NCBI RefSeq assembly: GCF_037975245.1
Contig: NC_092582.1
Span: 15,269,077 to 15,333,076 of the forward strand
Source: Apostichopus japonicus
Taxonomy: Eukaryota; Echinodermata; Holothuroidea; Aspidochirotida; Stichopodidae
DNA: 64,000 bases
Reading direction: 5' to 3'
The position numbers and the translations under genes are program-made. Shown here one piece after another: positions 12,162-25,800 of the stretch; within the stretch, counting starts at the first letter, position 1, and each line of letters starts with the position of its first letter. A model generated the notes under the pieces. It was not told where the DNA came from, searched no databases, and saw nothing but the letters and a program-made list of their open reading frames with translations.

Positions 12162-14343
12162 ACAGGTTAAATTAGTCAAAGCAATTTAAATGCCAATTTC
12201 AGTATTTGTTTAGAAAGGAATCTTAAATTAAGTCTAAACTTTAGCCAAATTTATATACAATTGACAATCTGACTATTATGACCAATGTAAAATGATTGTC
12301 ATAGAAAAAAGTGGCTTTAATAAAAAGAAGGGGAAAAAAGATCATTAATTTTAACAAGCAATGTAGTTTGTGTGGGTTTTCTTGCATTTTTTTAAATAAA
12401 CCTGTGTTAATAACATTGTGTGTGTGAGCATGTGTATGAGTGTCTGTGAAAGAACACACAAAATACATAAGTTAATTTGCTTTGATGTTCGTGTGGCCTT
12501 TGTTGAATACTCTAAGAAAAATAGCAAATCCAAATTTTAACACAATTTGTTAAACCATTAAACAACAGATGTTTCCAGATGTCCCCCCCCCCCTACTCTT
12601 TAATACATCCAGACTGTACACCTCATGTGATCTGTATGTAATGGAGACTGGGGTTTGATATTGCATGTTATATATACTTCGCTGTTTTCTTCTTCAAACA
12701 TCAGCAACCATCGTTTGCATTTACTAGATTTTATCTAGATTTTACTATATACTAGAAAATGTGATATCTAGAAATGTTCGTGTTAATAGTGATTACAAGT
12801 GACGTCTTTCACCGTAGGTACATCGGCGATGATAACATCTTCACAATACTTTTTAAGAGTATCACAAGTCCCTTGACTGAGTCATCCACTCACTTATTAT
12901 CACATCCCATAGTACGGTATTTTAAATTCTATCTTGCCAATAACCACAGATCACTGTATATAGCATTCTTGATATCCACTTCAGGCTGTTGACAGATTGT
13001 GGCATTGGCTCGTGCCGGTGAATTCTACCAAACTGTCACGTTCATCCTCTCTGTCCTCTGTGGCTGTGTTTTCGACCCCCGTGACATTAATCCTGGTTTC
13101 TCGCCACATCCATCCTGTGACCTTTTGTGCATTATCAGGCACTTTGAGTGCACATTCATCATTCAATCATCACAAACAGACCTTAGTTATTAAAGAAGCC
13201 TCTTCACATGTTCTTGAACTTAAGTCGAAGCCAAATTCCATCAATGATGTCTTTACGAAAGGAGAACTTGGGGGGGGGGACATAAATTCTGATGTGTCAT
13301 GTTCAATACAAGCATACTTTGAAATCATATATTCTTTCCCTAATTGGCAAGACAAATAGCATGGAAGGAAATTTCTGCCATACCCTTCAACTTTGTCCCC
13401 ATGCTCCCTCCCTCCTCCTCCCCAACCAACCCCACCCTCCCCTCAAAATATTAACAACAAAAAATTAACAAAAAATTTCTTTTCCAATAAAGCGTAGGTA
13501 TGACACTGACCTAATTGGCATGGTTATGGCAGTACTCATACTAACTTATTTACAGTAAATAGTTAATTGCTTTATTTTATACATATATATTAGTATTGAC
13601 ATTAGTAAGGTTCCTTCTCTAATAATATACAGGTAACTTGTAACTTAAGTCTTAAAACATCATCTTATAACAACAACAACTTCTTTGTCCCGATTCCTAC
13701 GCAAGTAGGTTTAGGTTTGAGGGGTGTTTGAGGGGTTTGGGGGGTTTGAGGGGGGTTTGAGGGGTTTGAGGGGTTTGAGGGGTTGATGTTCATGTTGAAA
13801 TAGAAGCACAGGCTCTCAGCTGTTGTCCTGACACTAAACCGCACAACAAACTGACACTAATACACAAGAACCTACAGAATATACAGTCCAAAATAGTATA
13901 CCACATCACTCTAGGCATTGTAGAGAGTGCTTAGGTTGTGAGGAGACTGGTAAACAGGAAGATAATTTAAGATTTCTGCGAATAAATGTATAAATTTAAG
14001 TAAATTGAGACTTGACTCTGCACATAAACAAACATCAAATCAACATATGTATATGTATATACACATATAAACTATATTCAATTATATATGTATATATATA
14101 TATATATATAAATGAAAATCGTAATATATATATATATATATATATATACATACATATAAACATACATACATATAAACATACATACATATAGGAAAATAAA
14201 TTCACTTGATTTGGAAGTCTAACTGACCAACGAAATTACTTCTGTAGTTCTAATGTCCAAATGATCTAAGTTATTTTATAGACCACACAAATCGATTTCC
14301 TCATGATTTGAAACCAGGAAAAGGGATCGAATGGAAATCTTCC
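11435..14343. other. Intronic, simple repeats only
   Basis: Holds TA tracts (about 12129-12158, 14089-14110, 14124-14148), a TG-rich tract at 12416-12440, C-runs at 12582 and the G-rich array listed separately. ORFs at 12997-13359 overlap each other in different frames and show no family signature. Confidence 0.6.
13712..13786 (+). repeat. GGGGTTTGA-type G-rich tandem array
   Basis: About eight blocks of four to six G separated by TTTGA. The spacing fits the pattern for intramolecular G-quadruplexes (G4+ N1-7 repeated). On the RABGAP1 sense strand this is C-rich. Confidence 0.85.
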
Positions 14344-14571
14344 ATGACTAATTGTTTCCAAGTCATTTTGCTTGTATTAAACCTCACCGCTAATGGTAAC
14401 AATGTTAGCTCAGAGAACAAATTAGCCGTCAAGGAATTGCCCCGTAATCTCAAACTCTCCCGCAGACTTAGAAACCCGAAGGGAAAATTTCTCCACCGAG
14501 ATGCTTTAACGACATCGAGTATACACGCCGAAATGAAGCATGGAGGTTGTCATTTCTTAAGATGTTGCTAG
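14344..14571 (+). CDS. Possible small secreted peptide precursor (75 residues), uncertain
   Basis: I do not recognise this protein. From ATG 14344 it starts MTNCFQVILLVLNLTANG, a plausible signal peptide, followed by a basic region with RR-L-R that could be a convertase site, and ends ...MKHGGCHFLRCC with three cysteines close to the stop. GC and codon look differ slightly from the AT-rich surroundings. It is a single open frame with no homology I can name, and it lies inside the RABGAP1 intron on the opposite strand. It may be a chance ORF or one exon of an unknown gene. Confidence 0.25.
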   Translation: MTNCFQVILLVLNLTANGNNVSSENKLAVKELPRNLKLSRRLRNPKGKFLHRDALTTSSIHAEMKHGGCHFLRCC

Positions 14572-16567
14572 GCTATTTATAGCACTGAGCTTAAAACAAT
14601 TAGCAGTGCTCAGCATCGTCATCAAATGATCATCTGCCTCTGTAGATTGTACCTAGCAACCATTGAAGTGGACTAATGGAGGGAGTGTCACAGTATCTTT
14701 ACCGATCATGGAAGGAAAACAAACATGGGAAGTATAGACCTTTAAGGATGTCATACAAGTCTAGAAATTGTGCAATTTTTGTGATGGAACTACACATTTC
14801 TTTCCATCACCTTTCTTGTTTGTTCTGGTTTTATTTTTTTTATTATTATTTATTATTTTTTTAGGGTGGGGGTTCTGGGGGTGAAGGGTAGGGTGGATGT
14901 TTAATAAGGATTTTGTTAACAGTTTGTTAACAGTTTTTTCTTCTCATAGATTAAAAATCACATTCACACTGTTTATATCGGTATATACACAGTCACAGTT
15001 AAGGACTAGCAGACCGCAAAATCCACCAGGATCAACAACCATCCACCGGGCCTTTCACTTTGTCCAGATGAGTTTTTGCATATTCAAATTGATTGCTAAC
15101 ATTGTTGAATACCTTTTGTATTATCTTCCATTATCTTGCCATGAATTAAACATCATTACGCAAATAGAATATGCATATTTCATATGCAATATTTCAGCAG
15201 GTCGTCAAAAACTTCCTAATGCTTAAACCACACCATACTGTTCTCTCATATCATCCTTCAAAGCACTCATACTGGCAGTACAAACAGTTCCTAACCTCTG
15301 ACTGTAAACAAACACTCTTCAAACTGCTCATACTGTCAGTACAAGTGCTTTGAAGCAGGAAATGACGGTGTAGATAAATTGCCCCAACTGGGTGCAACAA
15401 TATATCATTGGCTACCTCTCAAATATACACATAACAGATCCATGTGGGTTCACAATCATGGGACTGGATACATCATTGGTAACCTTTTCACCTTTTACGT
15501 TCAAACCAGCAAATCATTTGTGTCCAACAAAGTTAACACATTGAACCTTTTCGTCTCGCTTGCAAAAATGCTGTACTAATTTACTCCATAAGTTACAGTA
15601 GTTGTTCTTGAGCACAAACTTACTGAACAGGACTTGGTAAACTAACAGATTGCATTTTAAGCTTATCTGATCTTTCTTTTCTTAAAATAGTCCAGTCATA
15701 CTTTTCACAACAGTGGTTTAAAAAAATTCAAAGTCAAAAACTACAACTTTAAGATCAATCTTCAAATAATGGTACATCACTCCAGATACCGCAAATAAAG
15801 CTTCCCCTTTAAGGGCACCTCTTTATATGTTTTCATTCCATGTAAAACAAATTTCACTCAAAAGTGACCCATAAAACAAGCTTCAATGAGCAAATATACA
15901 GAGTGAGACACCATTAGGGTCGTAAATGTCGGCCAAATTGTTTATGTGGTTGTAACCACTCACATCCCCTAATTGTACATGTGTGTTGTTGGAATGTCTC
16001 GCGAGCAGCAGTGAATGTAATTGTGACTATCTCCAGTATTGATCAGCCAGCTTTATATCTAAACCAACATACAGAAGGAGGCTTGCTAAAATATTTACAG
16101 AGCCATCTCATAGCTTCACGAGAGAAAATTTATCGCCTTCCCTTCGTAATTTCTGGGTTGAAATTGGAACAAGACTGGCGAGACATCCCTGTGATGTGTG
16201 TCTTCAATCCAGTGTGACTGTGTGTTGTTGAAAGGGGTGAGGAGGGGGAAGAGAGGGGGGCTATGAAATTGTGAGTCATTTGGGAGTGATCTAGAAGAAA
16301 ATGTGCTCTGGTAGATGTCCTTGAAAATACTTCAAACTCTGTGAAATTAAGTTTCTTGCAAGTCTGATTTTAAAGGCATAGTCTCTCCTCTCATACAGTA
16401 ATGTGGCTGAAGGTTGCCTATGTACTATACTCCAGAATTCAAGGAAATGAAATAAATGAAATGATAAATGAAATGAAATGAAAGTTGCATCATTAAACAC
16501 CAGTGTCATAACTCTGGCCATTTGTTCTCCAAAATGAAAACACTCGATAAGACTTGTGTCATATTTC
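14572..16567. other. Intronic, no gene seen
   Basis: Short ORFs only. A partial local duplication around 15240-15355 (CACTCATACTGGCAGTACAA and CTGCTCATACTGTCAGTACA). Nothing else supported. Confidence 0.6.
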
Positions 16568-16715
16568 CCATAACTCAAGTCACTGCCTCCGACTTGAGTC
16601 ACTGCCTCCCACTCTAGTCACTGCCTCCTACTCGAGTCACTGCCTCCTATTCGAGTCACTGCCTCCGGCTTGAGTCACTGCATCGGACTCGAGTCATTGA
16701 CTTGGACTCGAGTCG
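16568..16715. repeat. 18-20 bp minisatellite (ACTCGAGTCACTGCCTCC), about 8 copies
   Basis: GAGTCACTGCCTCC or close variants repeat head to tail from CAAGTCACTGCCTCC at 16575 to GACTCGAGTCGGG at 16715. Each unit carries the palindrome ACTCGAGT. Confidence 0.85.
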
Positions 16716-18779
16716 GGACAATCGCTGATAAGGACATACCTCAACTTTGACTGACTATAGACTACACCGGACTGGATAGTTCAGTGGTTGAGAGTGATGG
16801 AGGTAAACCCAAGACCGTGGTCAAAGTTTCCAAGCAGTATACTCCCCTCTGACCAACAGTTTCATTAACGATGTAATACCTGTATACATTAATTAACCCA
16901 GGTCAGCTCTCTGTTCTTGATTATTTGCATACAATATTATTAAACAACAACCCCCCATCCCCTGCCCCTCCGTGACTGTGAAATTATAAACAGATTTTGA
17001 AAGAGTAAAGACATTTATTGCTAGAATGAGACAAACTTAAAATTTATTGATATCAGAGGCAAGAAAAGTTAGGCCAGAGTAGCCCTTTGAACTGAAAGAA
17101 TACTTTTTTTTTCCTCAAAAATTCAACACAACTGTTTGCTGGGGTAGAAATACTTTACGACTGTGTCCTCAAAATGACTCATCAAAGAAATTTGACCCAA
17201 AAAAGTTGGAAATACTAAAGAAAATGAATCACTTAGTGCAACGATGACTATAGACAGCATTTTGACAAATATCAGTTCATACCTATAGAAGCAAGGTACT
17301 TTATTTAGTTTCAAACAATGGCCTAAACTGATCCATAGTTTATCTTTTGACCTCCAAATCCTGAACACCATACAGCATATGAACGACCACTGAACATTTG
17401 GTGACTACCCAGGAAGGACCCCGATACTTTCAAGTAATGAATTAAGGTTTATTTTTAAGAAAAATGCTATTTGACCAAATTGCTGAGTTGCCCACATTGG
17501 CAACGGTTCTGTAAATTTTTCAGCGTTTTTTATATAATGTACCTGAATAACTCGTTAAGATTGGAAGTCAATTAGGCAGATAATGAGACAAGGAGGTGGA
17601 CAGAAGAAACAGACAGAAAGAACAAAGGATTGACTATAATATTCAAGCCTAAACATACTCATGATAACAAAACTGGAAGGTACTTTCAAATTTCAAATTC
17701 AAATTTCAAATTTCAAAATTCAAATTCCATCTCAGAAAATTCAATGAACTGTGATTCAATATCTTGCAACTCATTTGTAAATGAATGCAAAATAATTCAT
17801 GTAACAGGTCGATATTTGGGAAATTAAGAGCATTTGTTGCTAAAGGAAAAAGTGCCTGATCCCATCTTAAGTGGAAAGGACTTTGTACTAAAATTATATA
17901 TTTTAATTAAAACACCTTCGACGAGAATTGAACATCTGTTCGTCCTATAGTCAAACATAAAAATCTGTCTTCGTGGAATCATTTAATGAGATGCACAGAT
18001 AAGATTACATCTGGCAACATACCAGATGACTATGTCGAGTAGACTAATAGATCATTCTGACATCTTCCTAGAGTCTAGAGAATTATGACTCAGCATTATG
18101 GTATTCGTATTCCCCTATTAACAATCTATCTTTCAAAAGACTATTTTATCTTCCACACAGACAGAAAAAATCGTTCTTTTATATCGATCTGGATAATTTA
18201 TTTTTTTCAATGTTATTCCGTACTGAAATCTGTACTGAAATCTAATGTAAATGTCATTTTAGCTTGATTTCTCCTAGCCATCTCCTATTCCAAAAAATGA
18301 GGTGAAAAGTTGACAATTTCAAACTATTCCAATCTGTTAGTTTTGTATGTGCTTAATACTACTATGAATAGTGTGACTACACGACAACTGTTGAGTATCC
18401 AATCAAACTCCTTTATCCTTTATTCGGGTGTCAATTTTTTGGCTCAAGTCTTCAAAAGCAATTTTCCTGGAAGTTTCTGATTTTCCTCCATTCGTTTGAT
18501 GAAGATCAAACTTAGATTGACACATCAGGTTCTGAAATTGCTATAAATTTATCACCCCAGATACCAAAAAAACAAACAAGCTTTTGGGAGTAAAATAAGG
18601 TGGTGATTGGTAAGCATGTTCGAGTTTACTTTCACTGTACATTGCCAATGAGTAGTACACCTTATGAGGGCGCTATTCCAGATTGTCAAACCAAGAATGT
18701 GAGACCATCCTATTCACAATGAGTAGGAAGTGTCCAAGTAACTAGAGCATATTCACCAAAGCTGGACTAATTGTGAGAG
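16716..18779. other. Intronic, no gene seen
   Basis: No exon recognised. A short AAATTTCAAATT-type repeat lies at about 17686-17726. Confidence 0.6.
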
Positions 18780-19440
18780 CATGTATACAAGGTTTTCCGA
18801 TGTTGACCATTGCTGACCTCACATGATACTTGACCTTCGACAAAAGCGATACCGACCAAGAATTGGTTAAGCCGCGACTATGTAGAAAGTATGGAATTCA
18901 TCAAAGCCTGTCATGTCAAGAGGTAGCTTGTTTACAACATTTTTAATCTGACTGTTGACATCATACTTGATCTTTGACCTCATTATTGGGCACCTACCGA
19001 CCGACTATGAGATTCATCAAACCTATACTGGTTGACAAAGTGGAAGATGCTTTTTTTGACAATTGTCATATTACTACTCACCTCAAAATGACCTTTAACC
19101 TTCACCAAAAACAATGCTATCCAGGAACTCATTAAGGGGTATCTACATACACAAGTACGAAATTCAACAAAGCTGGACTTATTTAACATAGCTTGTTTTC
19201 AAGGGTATTTACGGTTTCACAGCAGTTGATCACAGATGACCTTTGACCTCCACCAAAGCTACTAGTATGTAACCATTAAGAGGCACCTACCACCTGACTG
19301 AGATTCATCAAAGATATAGTTTACTGAGTAACTTTGTTCACAAGGTTTTTCATCTATTGACCACTGTTGACCTCAAATGACCTTTGACCTCATGTAAGGG
19401 TCATCTACACACCACATATCGAGTTCATATGAGGTATCAT
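18780..19440. repeat. Diverged tandem repeat rich in TGACCTTTGACCTC
   Basis: About five diverged units of roughly 120-150 bases, each with GACCACTGTTGACCTCAAAT-like, TGACCTTTGACCTC-like, ACCTACC and GATTCATCAAAG-like blocks. Perfect TGACCTTTGACCT occurs at 19237-19249 and 19378-19390. Related fragments recur at about 24480-24650 and 32920-33180, so this is a dispersed repeat family in the RABGAP1 introns. Confidence 0.8.
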
Positions 19441-19607
19441 TTGGTACAAGGCAAGGCATTGTATATGAAACACATGCCCATGCCATCACCAACACAGATT
19501 CCTTTTGCCTTCAAGAAGGTGTTTTAATTAGGAAAGTTCAAAACAAACATAAAAACAAACAAACAAACAAAAACAGAAGTAAGAAATAGGTTTAAGCTTC
19601 GACTCAC

Positions 19608-19849
19608 TTTGGTTATCAGTACCCTGTATCGTTCAAACAGATGCTCGCTCATGTGGACGCCGGATAAGAGCTGCCACACTTCGCCTCTGAGGGCCTCAGG
19701 GATACCCTCCCTCACCAACGGTTTCAGTTGTTTTGGGCGCGTTGTGAAGTCGGTGCGCCACTTGCTCAGGATGTTTCCCCAGGTGATTAGGATGTCTTCA
19801 GCGCAGTCTTTATCTACGTTGCCCGATCCACTCTGCAGCGGCTCGTCAT
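19608..19849 (-). CDS. RABGAP1: RABGAP1 coding exon 9 (start of TBC domain)
   Basis: Acceptor GTTTCTTTAG before 19849, donor GTGAGTC after 19608. Encodes DDEPLQSGSGNVDKDCAEDI, WGNILSKW, RPKQLKPLVREGIPEALRGE and VWQLLSG...YRVLITK. RxGIPxxLRGxxW is the TBC opening motif. The intron that follows runs off the window. The 3' end of a LINE lies about ten bases upstream of the acceptor. Confidence 0.95.
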
Positions 19850-22800
19850 CTAAAGAAACATTCAATTTCAATTTCTTTTTTCCAGTATAAATTACAAAAT
19901 TTATAAATAGGACACATAATAATGATACACAAAAGACGTTAAAATTTACAATCATGAAAGCATGAACAAATAAGAAATAAGATGGAGGATTAGAAGTTTG
20001 AAAGATTAAAAGCATTATAACAGAGATTCTAAGAACCCATTTTAAATATAAATGGCTGCTCTGTAGATTAGTGAGTTCTTAAAAAGCATAATTCTAAAAG
20101 TTGGCAAGATAGTAGGATTTTGTAGATTGTACTTGTTGGTTCTATTGCACAGAGAGATCAACTCGGAGTGACGTGGGTGATCTTTAGAACTATACAACGC
20201 ATTCAGCATCGATATCACAAAGTAAACGCATCTCAACTATCGGGTACGGTAAGGATTGACACAGGAATCACAACATTAAACCTTCAGTCTGTAGTCTCCC
20301 TCACCTTTCTTCAAGTACCATCCATCCCCTACTACCTCCCATCCACTCATCTGATCTCCCAACCCCCCAGTTTCCCAACCCCCCCCCAACCCTCCCATGA
20401 TCACATCCTTTCTCTCTGCATAAGATTCTTACCACGACTACTTGCAATACAATTAAGAACAAAACTGATGTCTATCATTTTTACCTCAAAGGTCTTATAA
20501 GAAAATTGAGGAAAAATGAATGCATTTCATTTTTCCGACATCCCTTCCATGAATTAACATTTCGGTAAAAATTTTACATCTCGTTACATCTCGACTGGAA
20601 TATCTGTGGATTTGTTTCCTCAGAACTTCAAAAAATCCCACTTGAAGACATTGTCATATAGAGAAAAAAATGTCTGTCATTTTATCATATTAGGCCTCAC
20701 AGAGCCTAACTCTCCAAGCTGAATGAAACAGGGACTAATGCTTTTTAAACGTACCACTTTCTTCTTCCTCCTGGTAAGAGCTGAGGCTATCGGGCGTCCG
20801 GACCGACGGACGCATCCCGCTTCTCGTCTGGAGCCTCTCACGCTGCGTCTGACTCTCCAGACTCAAGACCTTGTAGGAAAATTCATTCTCCACACTTGAC
20901 TCCTCCTGCAAGATGAGAAACAACGACGCTAATGACTCATCTTCTTTTAAACCATAAGACAGAGAAATCGGAGCCAGAACAGTCGTGAGTTTGATATGTA
21001 CACAGAACAGTCGGCACTGCATATATATAATCTACAGCCCCCATGGCAAATCAAAATTCTACTTCATACCCTCACTCAGCACAGGGGTACTTCCACATCA
21101 ATCAATATAATATGCAGGCTTGACTAAAAATCTGTTCAAAATCTGTCTCGGACGATTAAACGACGATGATGATGATCATAATGTGCTGGCAACCTTGGGG
21201 GAAATTTTTGACGGTTAAATGGTCGGGTTTGGAATGAATCCATGCTAGACTCTAGGACAAATTCAGGATGTTTTTTTTTTCAGGGCACTTCAAAATCTGC
21301 GATTACTAAAGGGGGAGGGGGAGGGGGAGAAAATAACAGACAGATGTATCAATGGTTGCTATGTTCCTTGACTCAAACCTGTTACTGTGCACTCTTAAGT
21401 GAACACTAAAAAAAGTGAATGTTGCTGGCAATTTTGATTTTCATAAGATCATATATTGACAATAAAACGACATGATTTTTCCATGTGTTATTTGTAGTGT
21501 TGATATATGATAGTGCAGTAAACAGAAGGAAACATTAAGGAGTTTTTATATATGAAGGACAGATCGCACCTACTGAATGATCAGTAAGCTAAATGGTTCG
21601 TTTGCTCTTATCGATCTGTCCGGCAATTAAACCACTTTACAAAACAAGGATTTGGCAAATATTTGGTGACACAGGAAATGTGTTTCCATGGTAACGTAAC
21701 CACCTCTCATCAGAAGCAGTAAATAGAACTGCAATTAAAGATTCATAAGCTCTGTAATAACAGACTTCAAGACACTGACGACAAGAATGAGATGAAGGCA
21801 GGTTGAGAGAAGATGAAGAGTCACTGCACGAGAGAGCCAGTGTTAATAAAGGTAATGACAGCTAGTCACTTTAGGGTTGCATACTCCACATAAGAGTCTA
21901 TATAGATCCACCTGAGTGTTCACAAAAGCGACGAAAAAGCAACCCGAGAACACCTGTCTTGATATAAGATCACACAATATTTTTTGACTTGTTGCTCGGA
22001 TGTCAGAGATGAAAAATGGAAGTACATTTGGTGCAAAAAAATTGGGTCAATTGAAGCAATATTAGACCACCAAACAGTCCTCCTCCCAGGGGAAGCGTAA
22101 GAAACTTGTGTAACTAATGAGTAAAGCCATTTGTTTTCAAGTGACAAAAACTAGAGCTAACAACTTGAAATATAAAGGTGCCATTAACGGCCCACGTTTC
22201 AGCTATCCGGTGTTGGGTAGGTAGGCTTTAGCCAGAGAAAACTTCTTCAAGGACTTAGAGACCACATTAGTGTGTAAGTCAATTGGGCAAGTACATGGGA
22301 GCAGTGTTCGATTTTTCCGGTATCGCATCGCAAAATGCGATCCAAAACGACAAACTTGCGAGACGTTTCCAAATCAGCATTGCACATTGTGCCGATTTGT
22401 GCGATACAAATTCCTAGTCAGATTTGGGAGCAGACACTCAAACCTTAACTTACGAACTGTCGATCACAATGTAGAAGTTATAATTTATTGAGTTTATACT
22501 CAATGTACAACTTATTCACTTGACCGTATAGCGAAAAAAAACTGAAAAAATATTATCCTACCATAGTTAAGTGTAAAGCAAATAGCCTAACCACCTCGGC
22601 GGTTACGGATCTCACGTAACTAAACTCCCTGGCAACGTGCCAAAAAAATGTTAACAAACAGGTGTTACACAGGGGATGAGCTCACAGTTGTTGGGAAGTT
22701 ACCTGGGCAAATTCGCAGCACATGTACCGTGGTACAGTAGTTGGGTATAGGGTTAAACACTGCAGTTGTAAAAATGTATGCATATAGTGCAAGCTATTCA

Positions 22801-25800
22801 TTGTTAGGCAGTCTAGAAACGGGGCTTTGCTGAACTTTGTTTGTTTCATAATATCGGAAGTTGAACTGTAAGTTGCACTTTTTAAAGATTGAAAGACAGA
22901 TTAAATCTCTTTTCATTTTATAACATAATATAGCTACTCTAACTTGTCATTTTAAAATTTTCATCAGTTTCGTGACAATTTAAATAAAAAAAGTTGTCAG
23001 TATTTTGCATCCTCAACTGCGAATTTTTTCATCGCCAGACATCGCAAAAAATGACAACAATTTTCGGGGGCTTTCGCCCCCAGGATCCCTACGAGGGGTT
23101 CTACCCCATGACCCCACCATAGCCCTAAGACGGGCCCCTGGACACCACGCCTTTATGCTCGCACGTTATGCATGCTAGGCAGGCGAACACCGGCGGGAAA
23201 TCGGCAGAGTGTTCGCGGGAAATTGAACAAGGTTTTCCAACACTGCTGAACTGTGCAGTTACTGTATGCATCATGTTCAAGGTTTTCACGAGGCCTTTGA
23301 GGAAATGAATGGTTAGTACAGTGTATATATGCTGCACTAATGTTGTGTGTAGCCGTGTAGGCCAAGGTTCACGAAGGTCATTGGTTATATTCGCGCGCCG
23401 TAGACGTGTTTTTAGATGTTACGGTGAGTCAGGTTTCCATGGATATTAATCGAAAATGAATCTGAGTTTAACTGACGCTAAAGAAATGGATCGTCTTGGG
23501 CAGATAAACAAATCATTGCAAGTATAAATAAGTACAGGTAGCTCTGCTGTTAAAAAGAAAAGTTCAATATCGGTTTGCTGTTATCGGCAATTAGGCAAAA
23601 TTTTACCGATACCGATATGCTGCCGATATTGCAAATAGCAACACTAGTATAAATAATAATAATAAACAAACATTTTGTAGTTAATACATTGATCGCCAAC
23701 ATTTGGTCCGTTTTGTGGTAATTTCAAAACTGCTATTCAATATTGGGGAACTGCTATGCAACAAAAATATTGTATAGCAATTGTCGAAATTTGTTGCTAT
23801 GCAATTTTTTGGCCATAAGTCGAACACTGCATGGGAGTATGCTACCCTAGACACTGTAGAGCAATCTTTCAGAATGTAATATCAATGTGTTTCCATGGTA
23901 ACACGAACTCGTCTAGTAAGTAGCCACAATGCATTATATAATAGGAAAGTTGCAGAAAGTTTGTGGAGACAGTTAAATGTGAGGAAGCCAAAATAAAATC
24001 ATAGAACCTGACAGATTTAATTTTCAATCTTTTATTGGGCATGAATCAAATATCGATGATCAGTTGAGAAAGGTTGTAAACTTGATCAAGTCCCTTTCTG
24101 TGACAACTCACCTCCTCCAAGAGAATATAAAAGAACTCTTGGACGGCTTTCTTGTTGTACATCCAGAACTTCTCGTTCGGCGAGACGATTATGACTCTGG
24201 TTTCTAGGACGAATCTCACTTGCTCCTGTATCCCGGTCATCACAAGGTCAACAGCAATTGTCATAAACATGCTTTTGTCCACTAGAAATTGAGAGAAGAC
24301 GGTGGAAAAAATAAGATGTGTCCGGGATAGTATTCCCGACTGACTCGAGAACTTTCGGTTCTTACCTTTTATGCAGTGTGAAATGATATCCTACAGGTAC
24401 AACATGGACAATATGAGGTCAAATGGCAGAATTTAGAAACATTATTATAGAGGTATTGTTTCTACAATGTTTCAAGAACTGTGTTGAACCTCACATGACC
24501 TTTGACCTCCACAATAATGTAGGATTCTTATAATATGAAGTTCAACCAATCTTTACTTATGGAGTTATTGTGTTTTACAAAGTTTCTTTTTCTTTTTAAC
24601 ATTTTGACCTCTACTGACCTTAATGATCTTTGACCTCAACAAAAACAATGCCTCAATACTCTCAACACCACCACCATTAACCAACCGCCCCCCCCCCTAC
24701 TTTTTCCCTCTACCTCCAACTCCTTTAACCACTCTTCTTAAACCTGGCTTGAAAAGATCACAACAAGTATAAATCTGTTATGATACTATCTGTGGAAACT
24801 GTGTAAAACACATGTACAAATGTCCCCAAAAGCACATGTACAAAACTACCAAGAGAAATTTTAATATTCCAGAGCCATTCATCAACGAACAACAGATCAC
24901 AACATTTATATTGAATTTTGTAGGTGGCATAATGTTTGGCCATGGGTGCTCACAACATTCTGACAGGAGTCATAAAATCTATCCCTCACAGTACAAAGGT
25001 CATCATAATTTTATATCAAAAATACATAAAAAAACAGAAGTCTCTTAAATTACAACAAATATTGATTTCATAGGTGGAAGGATGCTTGGCCATGGATGTT
25101 CACAACATTCCAAACTGAGTCATAAATCTATCCCTCACAGTACAACGGTCATCATAATTTCTATCAAAATAAATCAATAAAACAGGGCTCTCCGATATTA
25201 TTTCCCAATCCATTTTAACTCCTTTATGTACATAAGAAATGCTTGCTCTGTAAAATACAGAGAGCATTTCACATACACTGGGGGAAATTCCAATACCTAT
25301 ATCTATCCTCAGTAGTGATTCAATTCCGACTTGAATTATTGTTCAGATGTTAACAAACTTTTCATAAAGTGGGCAGGTTGATTTATCAAACGATGCTGGT
25401 TTGGATGGTTACTAATGATAAACAAAGCTGTGATGAATATATATAAATTTATGCTTTACTTTTGCATGTTTTTGTGCTCTGTTTGGGTGACACTGTTTTG
25501 CTAGATCGAGATTTGAGACACAAAGTTGGAACATCAGAATCAGAAATCAATTAGTTCAACGACATGTCATAAACTAAAAGGTTGTTACAGTCCAATAGTA
25601 GCACATTAATTAATTTTAGAACTTTGTAGATTTTGTAGGAAAGTTACTTTTTTATAAGTTACATTCCCCCCCCCCCACCCCAAAAAACTGAAAACTATAC
25701 ATCAAATATTGTAACTTCTCTTTGCTCTAAAAGCATTTTCAATGAAGAAAAAACGCCCAAATTTATTTAGCAACTCCATGTTCTTATACACATTTTTGGA

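Noticed and set aside
12981-13359. Overlapping ORFs of 60-120 codons on both strands
   Set aside because: Three frames open over the same stretch, no recognisable motif, low-complexity flanks; fits chance.
1-19607. Search for the remaining RABGAP1 exons (TBC catalytic motifs, coiled coil)
   Set aside because: I looked for minus-strand sequence encoding IGYCQGQSF-like and NRTFP-like motifs and found none; they are probably beyond the window, though a short exon could have been missed.
20168-20500. 110-codon plus-strand ORF
   Set aside because: Antisense to the LINE 3' end and to a C-rich tract; no protein features.
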